DNA of 64,000 nt from WJKG01 sp964627305 (GCA_964627305.1 CAZVHP010000011.1:1-64000), one strand, 5' to 3'; positions 36,030 through 45,756 are shown, counted from the stretch's first letter. Numbers and translations are program-made. The notes: generated by a model from the sequence alone, not told the origin.

Positions 36030-37136
36030 CTACCGAGCCAGCTTGATAACGGCCTCGATCACTTCGTCCTGCTCATCCTGCGTCATCTCGGGATAGATGG
36101 GCAGCGACAGGACACTCTGCGCCACACGACCGGAGACCGGGAATTCCTGCGGCGCATGGCCGAGGTAGGCGAAACACGGCTGGAGATGGAAGGGCACCGG
36201 ATAGTAGATCATGCAGCCAATCTCAGCCTTGCGCAATCCCTCCACAACTTCATCGCGGTTGTTGACGACAATCGTATACTGGTTGAAGATATGGAAGGTA
36301 GCATAGTCCTTCGTCACCGGGGTACGAATCTCAGGCCGGCTCGCGAAGGCCTCATTGTAGCGGGCCGCCCACTGCTGCCGCTTGAGCGACCAGTCATTGA
36401 GGTACTTCATTTTAACCAGCAAAACAGCGGCCTGCAGCGTATCGAGGCGCGAGTTCAGCCCCACCATGTCGTGGTAGTACTTGCGTTTGGCGCCATGCAC
36501 ACGAATCATGGCGCAGGCATCGGCGAATTCATCAGAGTTGGTCGTGATCATACCACCATCACCCGCTCCACCGAGATTCTTGGTCGGATAGAACGAGAAG
36601 GCGCCCATGTCCCCGATCGAGCCAGCCTTCTGACCGCGATATTCCGAACCGATCGCCTGAGCAGCGTCCTCAATGACGATCAGGTTATGCCTCCTGGCAA
36701 TCGCCATGATGGGGTCCATGTCAGCACATTGGCCAAACAGGTGCACCGGTATTACCGCCTTTGTCCCGGGAGTGATGGCGGCCTCGATGAGGCCGGGATC
36801 AAGGTTGAACGTGTCTTCCTCGATGTCGACCAGTACCGGTTTGGCGCCCAGGCGGTGAATGACCCCGGCCGTGGCAAAAAACGAGAAGTCCGTCGTGATC
36901 ACTTCATCGCCGGCCTCAACTCCCGCCGCAATCAGCGCGACCAGAAGGGCATCAGTGCCGGATGCCACCCCGACAGCATGAGGTACCCGGGTCAACTGAC
37001 TTACCTGCTGTTCAAGCATCGTCACTTCAGGTCCCAGCACAAAACCGCCGTGGGTCAGCACGGCAATGACTGCCGCATCGAGTTCTGCCTTCAGGTAGGC
37101 ATACTGGCGGCTCATATCAAGAAGCGGAACGCCCAT
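36030..37136 (-). CDS. DegT/DnrJ/EryC1/StrS-type sugar aminotransferase (copy 2)
   Basis: 368 residues. VPLLDMSRQYAYLKAELDAAV opens, VASGTDALLVAL (57-68) binds phosphate, VIEDAAQAIGSEY (154-166) provides the PLP Asp, and SFYPTKNLGGAGDGGM places Lys186 at the Schiff base. GLNSRLDTLQAAVLLVKM is the conserved substrate-side segment. This version is closest in pattern to WecE/WlbC/PglE-type enzymes that make 3- or 4-amino sugars. It sits directly after a left-handed beta-helix acyltransferase gene (10 bp), a pairing expected for making an N-acylated amino sugar such as a UDP-2,3-diacetamido or dTDP-acylamino sugar; which one cannot be told. AGGAAG precedes the ATG. Confidence 0.9.
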   Translation of the reverse strand: MGVPLLDMSRQYAYLKAELDAAVIAVLTHGGFVLGPEVTMLEQQVSQLTRVPHAVGVASGTDALLVALIAAGVEAGDEVITTDFSFFATAGVIHRLGAKPVLVDIEEDTFNLDPGLIEAAITPGTKAVIPVHLFGQCADMDPIMAIARRHNLIVIEDAAQAIGSEYRGQKAGSIGDMGAFSFYPTKNLGGAGDGGMITTNSDEFADACAMIRVHGAKRKYYHDMVGLNSRLDTLQAAVLLVKMKYLNDWSLKRQQWAARYNEAFASRPEIRTPVTKDYATFHIFNQYTIVVNNRDEVVEGLRKAEIGCMIYYPVPFHLQPCFAYLGHAPQEFPVSGRVAQSVLSLPIYPEMTQDEQDEVIEAVIKLAR

Positions 37137-37146
37137 AGTCTTCCTT

Positions 37147-37908
37147 TCACTCGTCCTTCCAGCCCTGGTTTTTCAGTAACTGCTCTTCGGGGACATCGCG
37201 AAACACCTTCGCCGGCATGCCGGCCATGATCTTGTGTGCCGGAGCATCGGTTGTCAGCAGCGCTCCGGCGGCAATCAGAGCATCTTCGCCAATCTCCTTG
37301 CCCGGCAGGATGGTAGCATTGACGCCGATTCGGGCACCTTGCCTGACAATAACACCCTTGAAGTGCCTAAATCGCTCCTCCGTGCGGCCCACATAGTTGT
37401 CATTGCTGGTGGCCACACAGGGAGCAACGAAACACCGATCCTCGATGTCGGAATAGGCCGTGATGTAGACGTTGGTCTCAAGCTTCACGAACCGGCCTAT
37501 TGTGCAGAAGTTCTCGATAGCCACGCCGCGGCCGACAATGGTCTTATAGCCAATGCTGACATTCTCGCGAACAGTGGACAGATCAGCGACAAGGACCTTG
37601 TTGTCGATGGTGCAGCCCCGGTAAATGATAACCCCCGCGCCGATAATGCAGTCGTTGCCGACCGTGCAAGGCGGTAAGGTGTCATCCTTGGTGACGGCAG
37701 TATTGGCCGCCCTCATGGGCAGTTTGCCGATGATGGTATGGTCGTCGATGCGTACACTGTCACCGATGGTCGTATCCGGGTGGATGACGACATGGTGTCC
37801 GATCCGGCAACCTGCGCCGATTCTCACCTTGTCACCGATGACGCAGAACTCGCCAAAGGTGCTGCCGGAACCGACCGACGCGCTGGCGGAGATAACAAAA
37901 GTTGACAT
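37147..37908 (-). CDS. Hexapeptide-repeat (left-handed beta-helix) acyltransferase
   Basis: 253 residues made almost entirely of hexapeptide turns of type [LIV]-G-x4, for example VRIGAGCRIGHHVVIHPDTTIGDSVRI at the start and VRQGARIGVNATILPGKEIGEDALIAAGALL near the end. The final TDAPAHKIMAGMPAKVFRDVP is the usual C-terminal cap of WlbB/DapH/LpxA-like sugar N-acyltransferases. These are trimers with active sites between subunits. With the DegT aminotransferase just downstream it probably acylates the new amino group using acetyl-CoA or another acyl donor. The exact acyl group is undetermined. Confidence 0.85.
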   Translation of the reverse strand: MSTFVISASASVGSGSTFGEFCVIGDKVRIGAGCRIGHHVVIHPDTTIGDSVRIDDHTIIGKLPMRAANTAVTKDDTLPPCTVGNDCIIGAGVIIYRGCTIDNKVLVADLSTVRENVSIGYKTIVGRGVAIENFCTIGRFVKLETNVYITAYSDIEDRCFVAPCVATSNDNYVGRTEERFRHFKGVIVRQGARIGVNATILPGKEIGEDALIAAGALLTTDAPAHKIMAGMPAKVFRDVPEEQLLKNQGWKDE

Positions 37909-37988
37909 ACTCGTTTATCCTCTGTGTGTGTAATTGCTGATGTGTACCGCGTGATTCATGCTCTGGTTCTCGCAGTGCTTGAGCAGGC

Positions 37989-39203
37989 TCACTCTCGGGA
38001 ACGCTCTTTTCTGACCCCCGGAAGCCAGCCGAAGAAGGCCGTCATGAAGGACGCCACACGGGCATAGTCGTCAGGCCGGGTGACGGCCAGCCGCCTGAGG
38101 AACTCAAGCCAGGCCGCCAGAAGAATAGCCACTATCAGGGAAGCTGCGAAGGCACCACCGACAATAATGGCTCGCCTCGGACGGCTGCGCTTGTCAGGAA
38201 CAGACGCGTGGTCCAGTACGGAAATGGTGGGCAGGTTTTCATTCTCACTGATCTTGGCCTGCTCCAGTTGCTCCAGCAAAATCTGATACAGGCTCTCGTT
38301 GACCTTCACTCGACTGTAGAGCTGCTCGTATTGCCCACGAAGCCCCGGTACCGAGGAGATCGGCAGGGAGAAGAAGGAATTGCCCTCGTTGGAGCTTTCG
38401 AGCTTCTCCAGCTCCTTCTGGATAATGCGGCGTCGACGCTGCAGTTCCTTGTAGTCGGCATTGTCTTCACCCAGTCGCCCGGCCAGCACCTGCAAGTCGA
38501 TATCGATACGGGCCAGTTGAACCTTGAGCTCGGAGGCCTGATCGATGGCCAGGCGGGTCTGCTCGTCGAAATCGACCGCGCGATTGGCCAGCTGGAACTG
38601 CTCAAGATCAGTGCGCGCTGAATCCAGCTCTGCTTTGATCCGGACGAGACGCTGCTCTACGAAGTCGCGATGCTGGCGGGCACGGTTGAGAACTATCTCA
38701 CGGTTCAGATGATCGAGCTGCTCGACAAGGGCATTCGCAATGGCCGCTGCCACCTCCGGGTCCCGATCCTCGACCGCAACCTCAAGCAGGCCTTCCTCCG
38801 TCACACGGAAGCGCGTGCGTCCCAGGAATGCCTCGTAGGTCGCATCGCGGGAGTCAGTCTCATAGCGTGTCTGCAGGTGGAAGCTGTCGACGACACGGCC
38901 AACGATCGTGCGGCTTCTTAACATACGCGCATAGATGTCGCTGGGTGTCGCCAGTACCGGAAGGTCCAGTCCTTCGGTGATCGAAACAATCTGCGAGAGG
39001 CTGCCCAGATTGCCCATCGGCAGGCTCATGTCCTTCGGAGGGAGCAACAGGGCCGTAGCTTCGTACCACTTCGGCAGGACAAAGGACACGATGGCCGCCA
39101 CCAACGTGACCAGAACAACAAGGCCGACAATCAGGCCGCGTCGCCGAGCAAGCACCTCAAGGAAGAGCCAGAAGCTGCCCGATGACGATTCGTGCCCGGT
39201 CAT
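37989..39203 (-). CDS. Wzz/GNVR-type polysaccharide co-polymerase (no kinase domain)
   Basis: 404 residues. Two membrane helices bracket a long coiled-coil region: helix 1 about 22-42 (GLIVGLVVLVTLVAAIVSFVLP) and helix 2 about 348-368 (AIIVGGAFAASLIVAILLA). Between them are the Wzz fold (YEATALLLPPK, LRSRTIVGRVVDSFHL), a heptad-rich stretch (about 165-260) and the GNVR-like end SVPGLRGQYEQLYSRVKVNESLYQILLEQLEQAKI, with the Pro-rich VLDHASVPDKRSRPRR before helix 2. It sets chain length for surface polysaccharide. There is no Walker A tyrosine kinase domain. Its ATG overlaps the stop of the SLBB gene (ATGA), showing tight coupling. Confidence 0.9.
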   Translation of the reverse strand: MTGHESSSGSFWLFLEVLARRRGLIVGLVVLVTLVAAIVSFVLPKWYEATALLLPPKDMSLPMGNLGSLSQIVSITEGLDLPVLATPSDIYARMLRSRTIVGRVVDSFHLQTRYETDSRDATYEAFLGRTRFRVTEEGLLEVAVEDRDPEVAAAIANALVEQLDHLNREIVLNRARQHRDFVEQRLVRIKAELDSARTDLEQFQLANRAVDFDEQTRLAIDQASELKVQLARIDIDLQVLAGRLGEDNADYKELQRRRRIIQKELEKLESSNEGNSFFSLPISSVPGLRGQYEQLYSRVKVNESLYQILLEQLEQAKISENENLPTISVLDHASVPDKRSRPRRAIIVGGAFAASLIVAILLAAWLEFLRRLAVTRPDDYARVASFMTAFFGWLPGVRKERSRE

Positions 39204-40549
39204 CTCAGCTCCTCCCGGACATGAACAATGATCTCGTCACCATCATTGACCCGCGTCTTCGGAGATGCTGGTGCGGTAACGCGCGAGACCCGGTTGTACA
39301 AGCCGACACGATCCTTGTCAGCCCGCGGCGAGTAGCCGCCCGCGGCCCGAATGTAGAACTGGGCATCCTGACCCTCACGGTACGGGAAGAGACCGGGATT
39401 GTACACCTCCCCGGAAACCTGCACGTACCCAAGTTGCAGCGGCACGTACAGGCTGTCGGCGGGTTCCAGTGCGATGGCCTCGCCACCCGCCTGATCATTG
39501 ACACTCCGGGAGATCGGAAATCGCAGATCGCTGGCACGGCCAAACTCGTCGAAACGCGCCTTGCGAAAAACGGTGACAGAGGCGCTGTTGGCATCCTCCG
39601 TGTAGCCACCAGCAAGGCTGATGGCGTCGGCGACCGTCATACTCTCCCGCGCCTGATATGAACCGGGTCGTGCGACGGCACCGAAGACGGTGATCCACTG
39701 ACGGTCCTCAGACATCTGCGGCGAGGGAATCCAGATCATGGCACCAGACCTGACCGCTTCGGGATCAGTCGCAATACTGCCGCCGCGATTGATAATCTGC
39801 ACCTGGTGCTGGTCGGCGCCGAAGCGGACACCTCCGGCCAGAAGCAAAAGGTCCTCAAGCCTGTCGCCATCAACCAACTCCACATCGCGCGGGTGGTTAA
39901 CCTCGCCGACAACCTGTACAAGGTCGGTCGCCTTGCCGGGAACAAAGATATGGATGCCGGCGTACAGCCGGGGGTTGGCGGAGTGATCACCGAGGTAAAA
40001 GGCCCGATCCAAATCCACACGCAGCGGCTCCGGCCCGCCGGAGAAGACGATCCATCTCCGCGACCCACTCTTCAGAATGCCACCGGCTATATCGATGATG
40101 TCCGAGACTCGCTGCGATGTGAATCCCACATAAGCGCCCGGTCTGGCAACTGCCCCACTGATCACAACGGACACCGGGCGGGGTTCAGTGATCGAGATCG
40201 TTATCTGCTCCGCCTTGTAAAGGCGCTCAAGCTCCGGCAAAAGGAGATTCCGCGCCTCGGTCAGCGTGAGGCCGGTCAGATTGAAGACACCAAGTGTGCC
40301 GTCGATAACCCGGCCTTCCGGATCAACTCCCAGTGTCATGGTGCGAACCTGCGAGCGGACGAATGTGATGCGGAGCTGGTCGCCCGGACGGATCAGGTAG
40401 CGATCAGGGTCGACCGGCTGATCAAAATCAGCGTAGAGCAACGAGAGCATGGCCCCCAGACTGTCAACAGCTGCCACCTGGCTCAAAGCGGGCACGGCCG
40501 GCAACAGGCAAATAGCAAGCGTGGCTATCACGCATAGTGTGCGGCTCAA
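39200..40549 (-). CDS. SLBB-domain polysaccharide export protein (Wza-like)
   Basis: About 449 residues. A signal peptide (ending near PAVPALSQ) is followed by a Poly_export domain with YLIRPGDQLRITF and VDPEGRVIDGTLGVFNLTGLTL, then several SLBB domains, with VSVVISGAVARPGAYVG, LVQVVGEVNHPRDVEL, ITVFGAVARPGSYQA and VQVSGEVYNPGLFPY each marking one. No lipobox Cys follows the signal peptide, unlike E. coli Wza. It forms the outer-membrane secretion channel with the Wzz partner. GGAGG at 40559-40555 favours a TTG at 40549; a GTG at 40561 would add four residues. First gene of the six-gene polysaccharide operon running down to 33794. Confidence 0.9.
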   Translation of the reverse strand: MSRTLCVIATLAICLLPAVPALSQVAAVDSLGAMLSLLYADFDQPVDPDRYLIRPGDQLRITFVRSQVRTMTLGVDPEGRVIDGTLGVFNLTGLTLTEARNLLLPELERLYKAEQITISITEPRPVSVVISGAVARPGAYVGFTSQRVSDIIDIAGGILKSGSRRWIVFSGGPEPLRVDLDRAFYLGDHSANPRLYAGIHIFVPGKATDLVQVVGEVNHPRDVELVDGDRLEDLLLLAGGVRFGADQHQVQIINRGGSIATDPEAVRSGAMIWIPSPQMSEDRQWITVFGAVARPGSYQARESMTVADAISLAGGYTEDANSASVTVFRKARFDEFGRASDLRFPISRSVNDQAGGEAIALEPADSLYVPLQLGYVQVSGEVYNPGLFPYREGQDAQFYIRAAGGYSPRADKDRVGLYNRVSRVTAPASPKTRVNDGDEIIVHVREELR

Positions 40550-40630
40550 CAAGACCTCCACAGAGGATGGCTTTGATCGGCTATGTCGTTACGGCTCAAT
40601 GCGGCAGGATACGTCATGGCGCTGACAAAG

Positions 40631-42343
40631 TCAACTGCTTCGCGCCGACCGCCGAACACGATACCATATACCACCCAGAGCTGCCAACGACGCCAAAGAG
40701 ACAACCAGCCCCAACCACAGATGGGGCGTTCTATACCTCAGGATCACCCGCTGGTCGCCTTGATCAAAGGCGAATGAGATCAGCCCGTTGACTGCCTCAA
40801 GCCGCCGGCCGTCATCAGCCGACCAGCCCTTGTCAAACCCCATCCCTGTCACTATCCGTCCGGTAGTCCTACCGGTGATGTCGTACGTAATGACATTGGG
40901 AGTGATCTCACGCGTGTTGATCCGCGCTTCTCCTTCAAGAACGAACTCCTGAAGCACCTCGCCATTGTCCGTGACCAGCCCCCGACTGGGATGGTACGCC
41001 GAGAGCCATGCCGAGCGCAGCGCGCCCCGATTGGCAAGGTAACTGCGAAAGGCCCGGCCCTGAGGATCTATAGCCTGACGGAACTGCTCAGCCCGGTGAA
41101 CCGGTTCGGGCGGCTGACGGTTAGCTTCGGAAAGGATGTTCCATGCGAAAATCAGATTGGTGCCGATAATCCCCACCGCAGCGAGATTGACAACCACCTT
41201 GGAGATCATGGAGCGGGAAACGCTCAGGCGAGCGCCAAGCAGATCATAGCCAATGGCCCCCAGCATCGCGATCGGAAGTATGACGAAGTGAAAGGCGCGA
41301 CCGGTCCCACGCATTGAAGAGAACCCGGGCAAGCTGGTGAGAATGGCCCAGGGTGAAAGGGTACCAAAGTCACCCAGCCCCAACAGCAAAAAGAACGCGG
41401 CCACCACAAGCCACGGCCAGTGTTGTCGGAAGCGCCAGACAAGAGCTGTCACAGCGAGCAGGACCAGCAGGGGAGAGGTGTAGGCGCCGTATTCGTGCCA
41501 TGCCCAGGTTTGCTCGTCGAAATGCTTCACGAACAGAGAGTGCTCGACACCGAAGAAGATCTTGCCCAGGGCCGAAAGCGGGATTGACTCATCGGGATTG
41601 CCTTCCCATCGGTTCTCCACCAGGTAGATGACACTCGGCAGGAACTTCACAGCCGCCAGGCCCAGCCCGGCAAAGGCGGCTGCCACAAAGTTGACCAGAT
41701 AGGCGACGCACCGGTGCCTCAGGCCAAGCAGGGCGCACAGCAGACCGGTAAACAGCAGCGTGTACACCAGCGGCACGGCACCGCCATTACCCAGGACCAT
41801 CAGCATCAGAGCAAGCGCCGCCCAGACAATCCAGTGGCGCCTGTTGTGCGACTCGATCACGAAGTATGCAAACCAGGGCAGGAAGCAGTAGTGCGTAAAG
41901 GGCATGTGCCCCTCGGCTATATGCAATGCGAAGTGCACGGAGCCGAAATAGGCCACCGAGAACAGCACTCCGGCAACACGCGACACCCCGAATGTACGCG
42001 CCAGAAGGTAGCTGCCACCGAACCCCAGAACGTAGCATACAAGCACCTGAAGCTTTAGGCCCACCACCGGTCCGAAGATCAGATACAGCAGGAAGAACGG
42101 TGAGAGAACGGCTACCTCAGGGTGATGAAACAGGATGTTACCGCCGCCAAGGTATGGATTCCAGAACGGAAACTGACCATAGTGCAACACCGTGCCTGCC
42201 GGTACCGCGGCAATGGTGGTGAACAGGTCCCAGTCGCGTACACCCCACCAGTCGATCTTCAGCAGAAGCGGGAGAGCATAGTAAACGGCCAGCAGGACAA
42301 AAAGGGCTGGTATCGCACGGTGTAAGATGCTAAACTTGGTCAT
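40631..42343 (-). CDS. Multi-pass membrane protein, YfhO/GT-C-like
   Basis: About 570 residues from the ATG at 42343. Twelve or so hydrophobic helices occupy residues 1-460. The first outer loop has VRDWDLFTTIAAVPAGTVLHYGQFPFWNPYLGGGN, a layout with acidic residues after helix 1 that is shared with YfhO-type and other GT-C proteins. A C-terminal soluble beta-rich domain follows (about 440-545) with a last helix near 550. YfhO is implicated in glycosylating lipoteichoic acids in Firmicutes; here polysaccharide or protein glycosylation is more likely. The frame stays open upstream to 42490 but that part overlaps the divergent gene. The exact donor and acceptor are unknown. Confidence 0.7.
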   Translation of the reverse strand: MTKFSILHRAIPALFVLLAVYYALPLLLKIDWWGVRDWDLFTTIAAVPAGTVLHYGQFPFWNPYLGGGNILFHHPEVAVLSPFFLLYLIFGPVVGLKLQVLVCYVLGFGGSYLLARTFGVSRVAGVLFSVAYFGSVHFALHIAEGHMPFTHYCFLPWFAYFVIESHNRRHWIVWAALALMLMVLGNGGAVPLVYTLLFTGLLCALLGLRHRCVAYLVNFVAAAFAGLGLAAVKFLPSVIYLVENRWEGNPDESIPLSALGKIFFGVEHSLFVKHFDEQTWAWHEYGAYTSPLLVLLAVTALVWRFRQHWPWLVVAAFFLLLGLGDFGTLSPWAILTSLPGFSSMRGTGRAFHFVILPIAMLGAIGYDLLGARLSVSRSMISKVVVNLAAVGIIGTNLIFAWNILSEANRQPPEPVHRAEQFRQAIDPQGRAFRSYLANRGALRSAWLSAYHPSRGLVTDNGEVLQEFVLEGEARINTREITPNVITYDITGRTTGRIVTGMGFDKGWSADDGRRLEAVNGLISFAFDQGDQRVILRYRTPHLWLGLVVSLASLAALGGIWYRVRRSARSS

Positions 42344-42380
42344 GTGCTCTCGAACGACATCTGTGAGTGTGCTCAGATAA

Positions 42381-43484
42381 ATGCAGCTTTCATACGTAAA
42401 AAGCAACCGATTCCTCTGGCCGACCGCGCTCCTGGCCGTGTTCATGCTGGTCTTTCTGGTTGGACTGACATCGGGAAGCGTGAAATACAAATCGCTGGAA
42501 CGGATGCTGATACAGTGGGACGGTCAGCACTACCTCTCCATAGCGCGCGATGGCTACGAAATGTTTCCCTGCCCCAGAGGACCACACCAGATTTGCGGCA
42601 ATGTCGGTTGGTTTCCGCTGTTCCCGCTTACGGGGCGAGCGGTCGCGTGGCTGGGGCTGGACGTTCGGTGGGCCTTGCTGCTGGCCGGATGGATCGCGCT
42701 GTGGGCTGCCCTGCTGCTGCTGTTTGATCTGGTCAGGCGGCCGTTCAACACAACCACCGCAGTCGGTACACTGGTGGCGCTTCTGGCTTTCCCCTCAGCC
42801 TTCTACTTCCTGACCGCCTTCCCCTACGCCTTGTTTCTGCTCCTGGCCGTGCTGACCATGTGGCTGCTTCAGCAGGAACGCTTCAGCTGGCTGTGGCTCC
42901 CGAGTGGCTTGCTGGCTGTGACCTATCCCAGCGGCGTCGTCATCGTCCTGCCACTCATATGGTATCTGGTCAGCCGCTGGCGTACACTCTCAGCACACGG
43001 CAAAGCAGGGGTGCTCTGCGGAATTGCATCAGTAGGTGTGGCATTGGCTGCATACGCCGGGTACTATTGGTATCGTTTCGATGACTTCCTTCTGTATTTC
43101 CGCTTTCAGAACCAGCCAATGTATGCCCACGAGCCGGCTTTTCCGCTGCTGACAATCTTCGAGTCACTTCGCAACTACTCGACAAGCTACAGCGTGACCC
43201 TGATCATTTCCGCCGTGGTGGTGATGCTTGTGGCCTTCTACCGCACGAAGGTGCCCGCAACGTGGCAGCTGTTCATGTTCGGCATACTCCTGTTCACACC
43301 GGCCGCCGGAACGACCGACTGCTACTATCGGCACATCGTTGTGGCCTTTCCCCTTGCTGTCATGGTCGGGCTGGCCCTGAACGACCGTCGACGTCGCTGG
43401 CTGGTCCCGGCGTATATCATCTGTGCCCAGGTCATGGCGTGGGTGGGGTACCTGCCACAATACAAGGACGGACGGTTGATATAG
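42381..43484 (+). CDS. PIG-V/GT-C-like mannosyltransferase family membrane protein
   Basis: 367 residues with about nine hydrophobic helices. The loop after helix 1 contains LIQWDGQHYLSIARDGYE, a close match to the WDxxhYxxIAxxGY signature of PIG-V-type mannosyltransferases and their bacterial relatives, and GWFPLFPLTGRAVAWLG continues the family pattern (the P-L-x-P-x motif). These enzymes use dolichyl- or polyprenyl-phosphate mannose on the outer face of the membrane. It is divergent from the YfhO-like gene, with starts only 37 bp apart, so the two may share a control region. Acceptor unknown. Confidence 0.8.
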   Translation: MQLSYVKSNRFLWPTALLAVFMLVFLVGLTSGSVKYKSLERMLIQWDGQHYLSIARDGYEMFPCPRGPHQICGNVGWFPLFPLTGRAVAWLGLDVRWALLLAGWIALWAALLLLFDLVRRPFNTTTAVGTLVALLAFPSAFYFLTAFPYALFLLLAVLTMWLLQQERFSWLWLPSGLLAVTYPSGVVIVLPLIWYLVSRWRTLSAHGKAGVLCGIASVGVALAAYAGYYWYRFDDFLLYFRFQNQPMYAHEPAFPLLTIFESLRNYSTSYSVTLIISAVVVMLVAFYRTKVPATWQLFMFGILLFTPAAGTTDCYYRHIVVAFPLAVMVGLALNDRRRRWLVPAYIICAQVMAWVGYLPQYKDGRLI

Positions 43485-43507
43485 GCGCCGCGGCTCTCAG
43501 TGGGCTC

Positions 43508-43942
43508 TCAACGCGGTGTCAGCACCAGCCGCCAAAGTGAATCCGCCGTCTCCCGAACAAAAACCACCGAATCCGGCTCAGCCGTCCAGTCGGCCTGAAA
43601 CGTACCGATCGGAATACGAACTGCATCGCAGTTGCTGCTGGTGATTTCTGTCGGACTGAAGCGCGAGGTGGGCAGACCCCAGTTACTCACGATACCGGTG
43701 TGATCGCAGAAATTGATCTCTGACCCGATGGCAGGATAGAAGTCCATAGAGTAGGTACGGTTGTTGCGGACAGTCATAGTCAGTGAATCCGCCTTGCTGC
43801 CAATGATGGTCTTGTGGCGGACAACGTAGTATCCACGGTAGTTCTCGGTCTGGTCTGACTTCACGGCATTGTCATCACCTCCGCAGACCGTCAGTCCCGC
43901 GGCAAGCGAGCCGCAGATCAACAGGACGAATACGCGACACAT
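43508..43942 (-). CDS. Putative lipoprotein of unknown function
   Basis: About 144 residues. The start at 43942 follows AGGAG with 7-nt spacing and gives a lipoprotein signal MCRVFVLLICGSLAAGLTVC with a lipobox Cys around residue 20. The mature part is short and beta-rich (YYVVRHKTIIGSKADSLTMTVRNNRTYSMDF, DHTGIVSNWG, DSVVFVRETADSLWRLVLTPR), reminiscent of lipocalin-like or META-type small beta-barrels, but I recognise no family. It is convergent with the mannosyltransferase-like gene, 24 bp apart. Confidence 0.65.
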   Translation of the reverse strand: MCRVFVLLICGSLAAGLTVCGGDDNAVKSDQTENYRGYYVVRHKTIIGSKADSLTMTVRNNRTYSMDFYPAIGSEINFCDHTGIVSNWGLPTSRFSPTEITSSNCDAVRIPIGTFQADWTAEPDSVVFVRETADSLWRLVLTPR

Positions 43943-44072
43943 AGAACATCTCCTGTATGAGCACGTCATTCGCATTCAATGACGCCCCAGATATCTGTTC
44001 CGTCTAATCCGTATATCTCATGTCAAAGTCCCCCTGGCCCCGTTTTCGTACTCACCCGACCGGCAGCGTGCG

Positions 44073-45746
44073 CTACTTGCGATTCGCCAGGTCGCGAGAC
44101 TCGGCTTGTTCCGAGATCTCCCGCTTGCTACGCTGTTCGCTGTAGTTAGCTGCGGCTTTCACGAATTCGCGGAAGAGCGGATGGGGCCGCTCAGGACGTG
44201 ACTTCAGTTCCGGATGGAACTGCACGCCGACAAACCAACGATGATCAGGAACCTCCACGATCTCCACCAGGCGACTGTCCGGTGACGTGCCGGACAGCAA
44301 CAGACCCCGCGAGGTAAGCATCTCCCGATAGGCGTTGTTCAACTCGTAACGATGCCGATGACGCTCCGATACCTCCTCGGCGTCGTAGGCCTCGAACGAC
44401 TTCGAACCTCGCACCAGACGACAGGGATACGCCCCCAGGCGCATGGTGCCGCCAAGCTGCGTGACACCTTCCTGATCGGCCATCAGGTGAATGACGGGGT
44501 GCTTGAGGTCACGGTAGAACTCATAGGAATGGGCATCGGCAAGGCCACACACGTTGCGGGCGAACTCGATGACGGCGCATTGCATACCAAGGCAGATACC
44601 AAGAAATGGAATGTCATTCTCGCGAACATAGCGAATCGCCTCAATCTTGCCCTCCACCCCGCGCTCGCCGAAACCGCCCGGGATCAAGAGGCCGTCAGCA
44701 TCGTGAAGGAACTTCTCGGCGCCGAAATGCTTGATGTCCTCAGAACTGATCCAGATCAACTGCACTTCGGCATCGCTGTAGACACCGGCATGTACGAAGG
44801 CCTCTATGATGGACTTGTAGGCATCGTGGAGATTCACATATTTGCCGCACATGGCAATCTTGAGACGTCGACGGGGATTGTTCAGGCGGTGCACCATGTC
44901 TTCCCACTGGGTCAGATCCGGAGGCTGAGTGTCAAACCGAAAGTGCCTGCAGATGATGTCATCAAGCTCCTGTTCATGGAACTTAAGAGGAATCTGGTAG
45001 ATCGTGGAGACATCGGGAGCAGAGATCACGTTCCTGACCGGCACCGAACAGAACAGGCTGATCTTCTTGCGCAGATCATCCGATATCGGCTTGGCTGAGC
45101 GACAGATCAGGGCGTTCGGCTGAATTCCAATAGCCCGCAGTTCGCGTACCGAGTGCTGCGTGGGCTTGGTCTTGAACTCGCCGGCAGCGCTGATGAAGGG
45201 TACCAGCGTCACGTGGATATACATGACGTTCTCCGGACCTTCCTCAAGGCTGACCTGGCGAATCGCCTCCATGAACGGAAGAGATTCGATATCACCTACC
45301 GTGCCGCCGATCTCACTGATGATGACATCGGGATCATCGAACACCTTCTTGAGCCGTCGGATGCGGCTCTTGATCTCCTCCGTAACGTGCGGAATGACCT
45401 GCACCGTGGCTCCCAGATAATCGCCGCGCCGCTCGTGTGTGATGATCGTGTTATAGACCTGCCCCGTCGTGACATTGTTGTCCTTGCCCAGCGACTGGTC
45501 CAAAAAGCGTTCATAGTGTCCGAGGTCAAGGTCCGTCTCCGAACCGTCATCAAGGACAAACACCTCGCCGTGCTGGAAAGGATTCATCGTGCCGGGATCA
45601 ACATTGAGATAGGGGTCCAGCTTAAGATTGCAGACCTTCAGCCCGCGCTTCTTCAGCAGGTAACCGATGGAGGCCGACGCGATCCCCTTGCCAAGCGCGG
45701 ATACCACGCCCCCAGTTACGAAAATATACCTTGTCTGCTCAGCCAT
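44073..45746 (-). CDS. pyrG: CTP synthase
   Basis: 557 residues, standard for PyrG. The amidoligase half has YIFVTGGVVSALGKGIASASIG, LKLDPYLNVDPGTMNPFQHGEVFVLDDG and EIGGTVGDIESLPF. The glutaminase half starts near 290, with the oxyanion stretch LLIPGGFGERGVEGK, nucleophile Cys385 in ICLGMQCAVIEFA and the terminal VGVQFHPELKSRP His/Glu pair. It makes CTP from UTP, glutamine and ATP. kdsB lies 10 bp upstream in the same direction; the pyrG-kdsB pairing makes sense because KdsB consumes CTP. Confidence 0.98.
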   Translation of the reverse strand: MAEQTRYIFVTGGVVSALGKGIASASIGYLLKKRGLKVCNLKLDPYLNVDPGTMNPFQHGEVFVLDDGSETDLDLGHYERFLDQSLGKDNNVTTGQVYNTIITHERRGDYLGATVQVIPHVTEEIKSRIRRLKKVFDDPDVIISEIGGTVGDIESLPFMEAIRQVSLEEGPENVMYIHVTLVPFISAAGEFKTKPTQHSVRELRAIGIQPNALICRSAKPISDDLRKKISLFCSVPVRNVISAPDVSTIYQIPLKFHEQELDDIICRHFRFDTQPPDLTQWEDMVHRLNNPRRRLKIAMCGKYVNLHDAYKSIIEAFVHAGVYSDAEVQLIWISSEDIKHFGAEKFLHDADGLLIPGGFGERGVEGKIEAIRYVRENDIPFLGICLGMQCAVIEFARNVCGLADAHSYEFYRDLKHPVIHLMADQEGVTQLGGTMRLGAYPCRLVRGSKSFEAYDAEEVSERHRHRYELNNAYREMLTSRGLLLSGTSPDSRLVEIVEVPDHRWFVGVQFHPELKSRPERPHPLFREFVKAAANYSEQRSKREISEQAESRDLANRK

Positions 45747-45756
45747 ACTCCCATCC

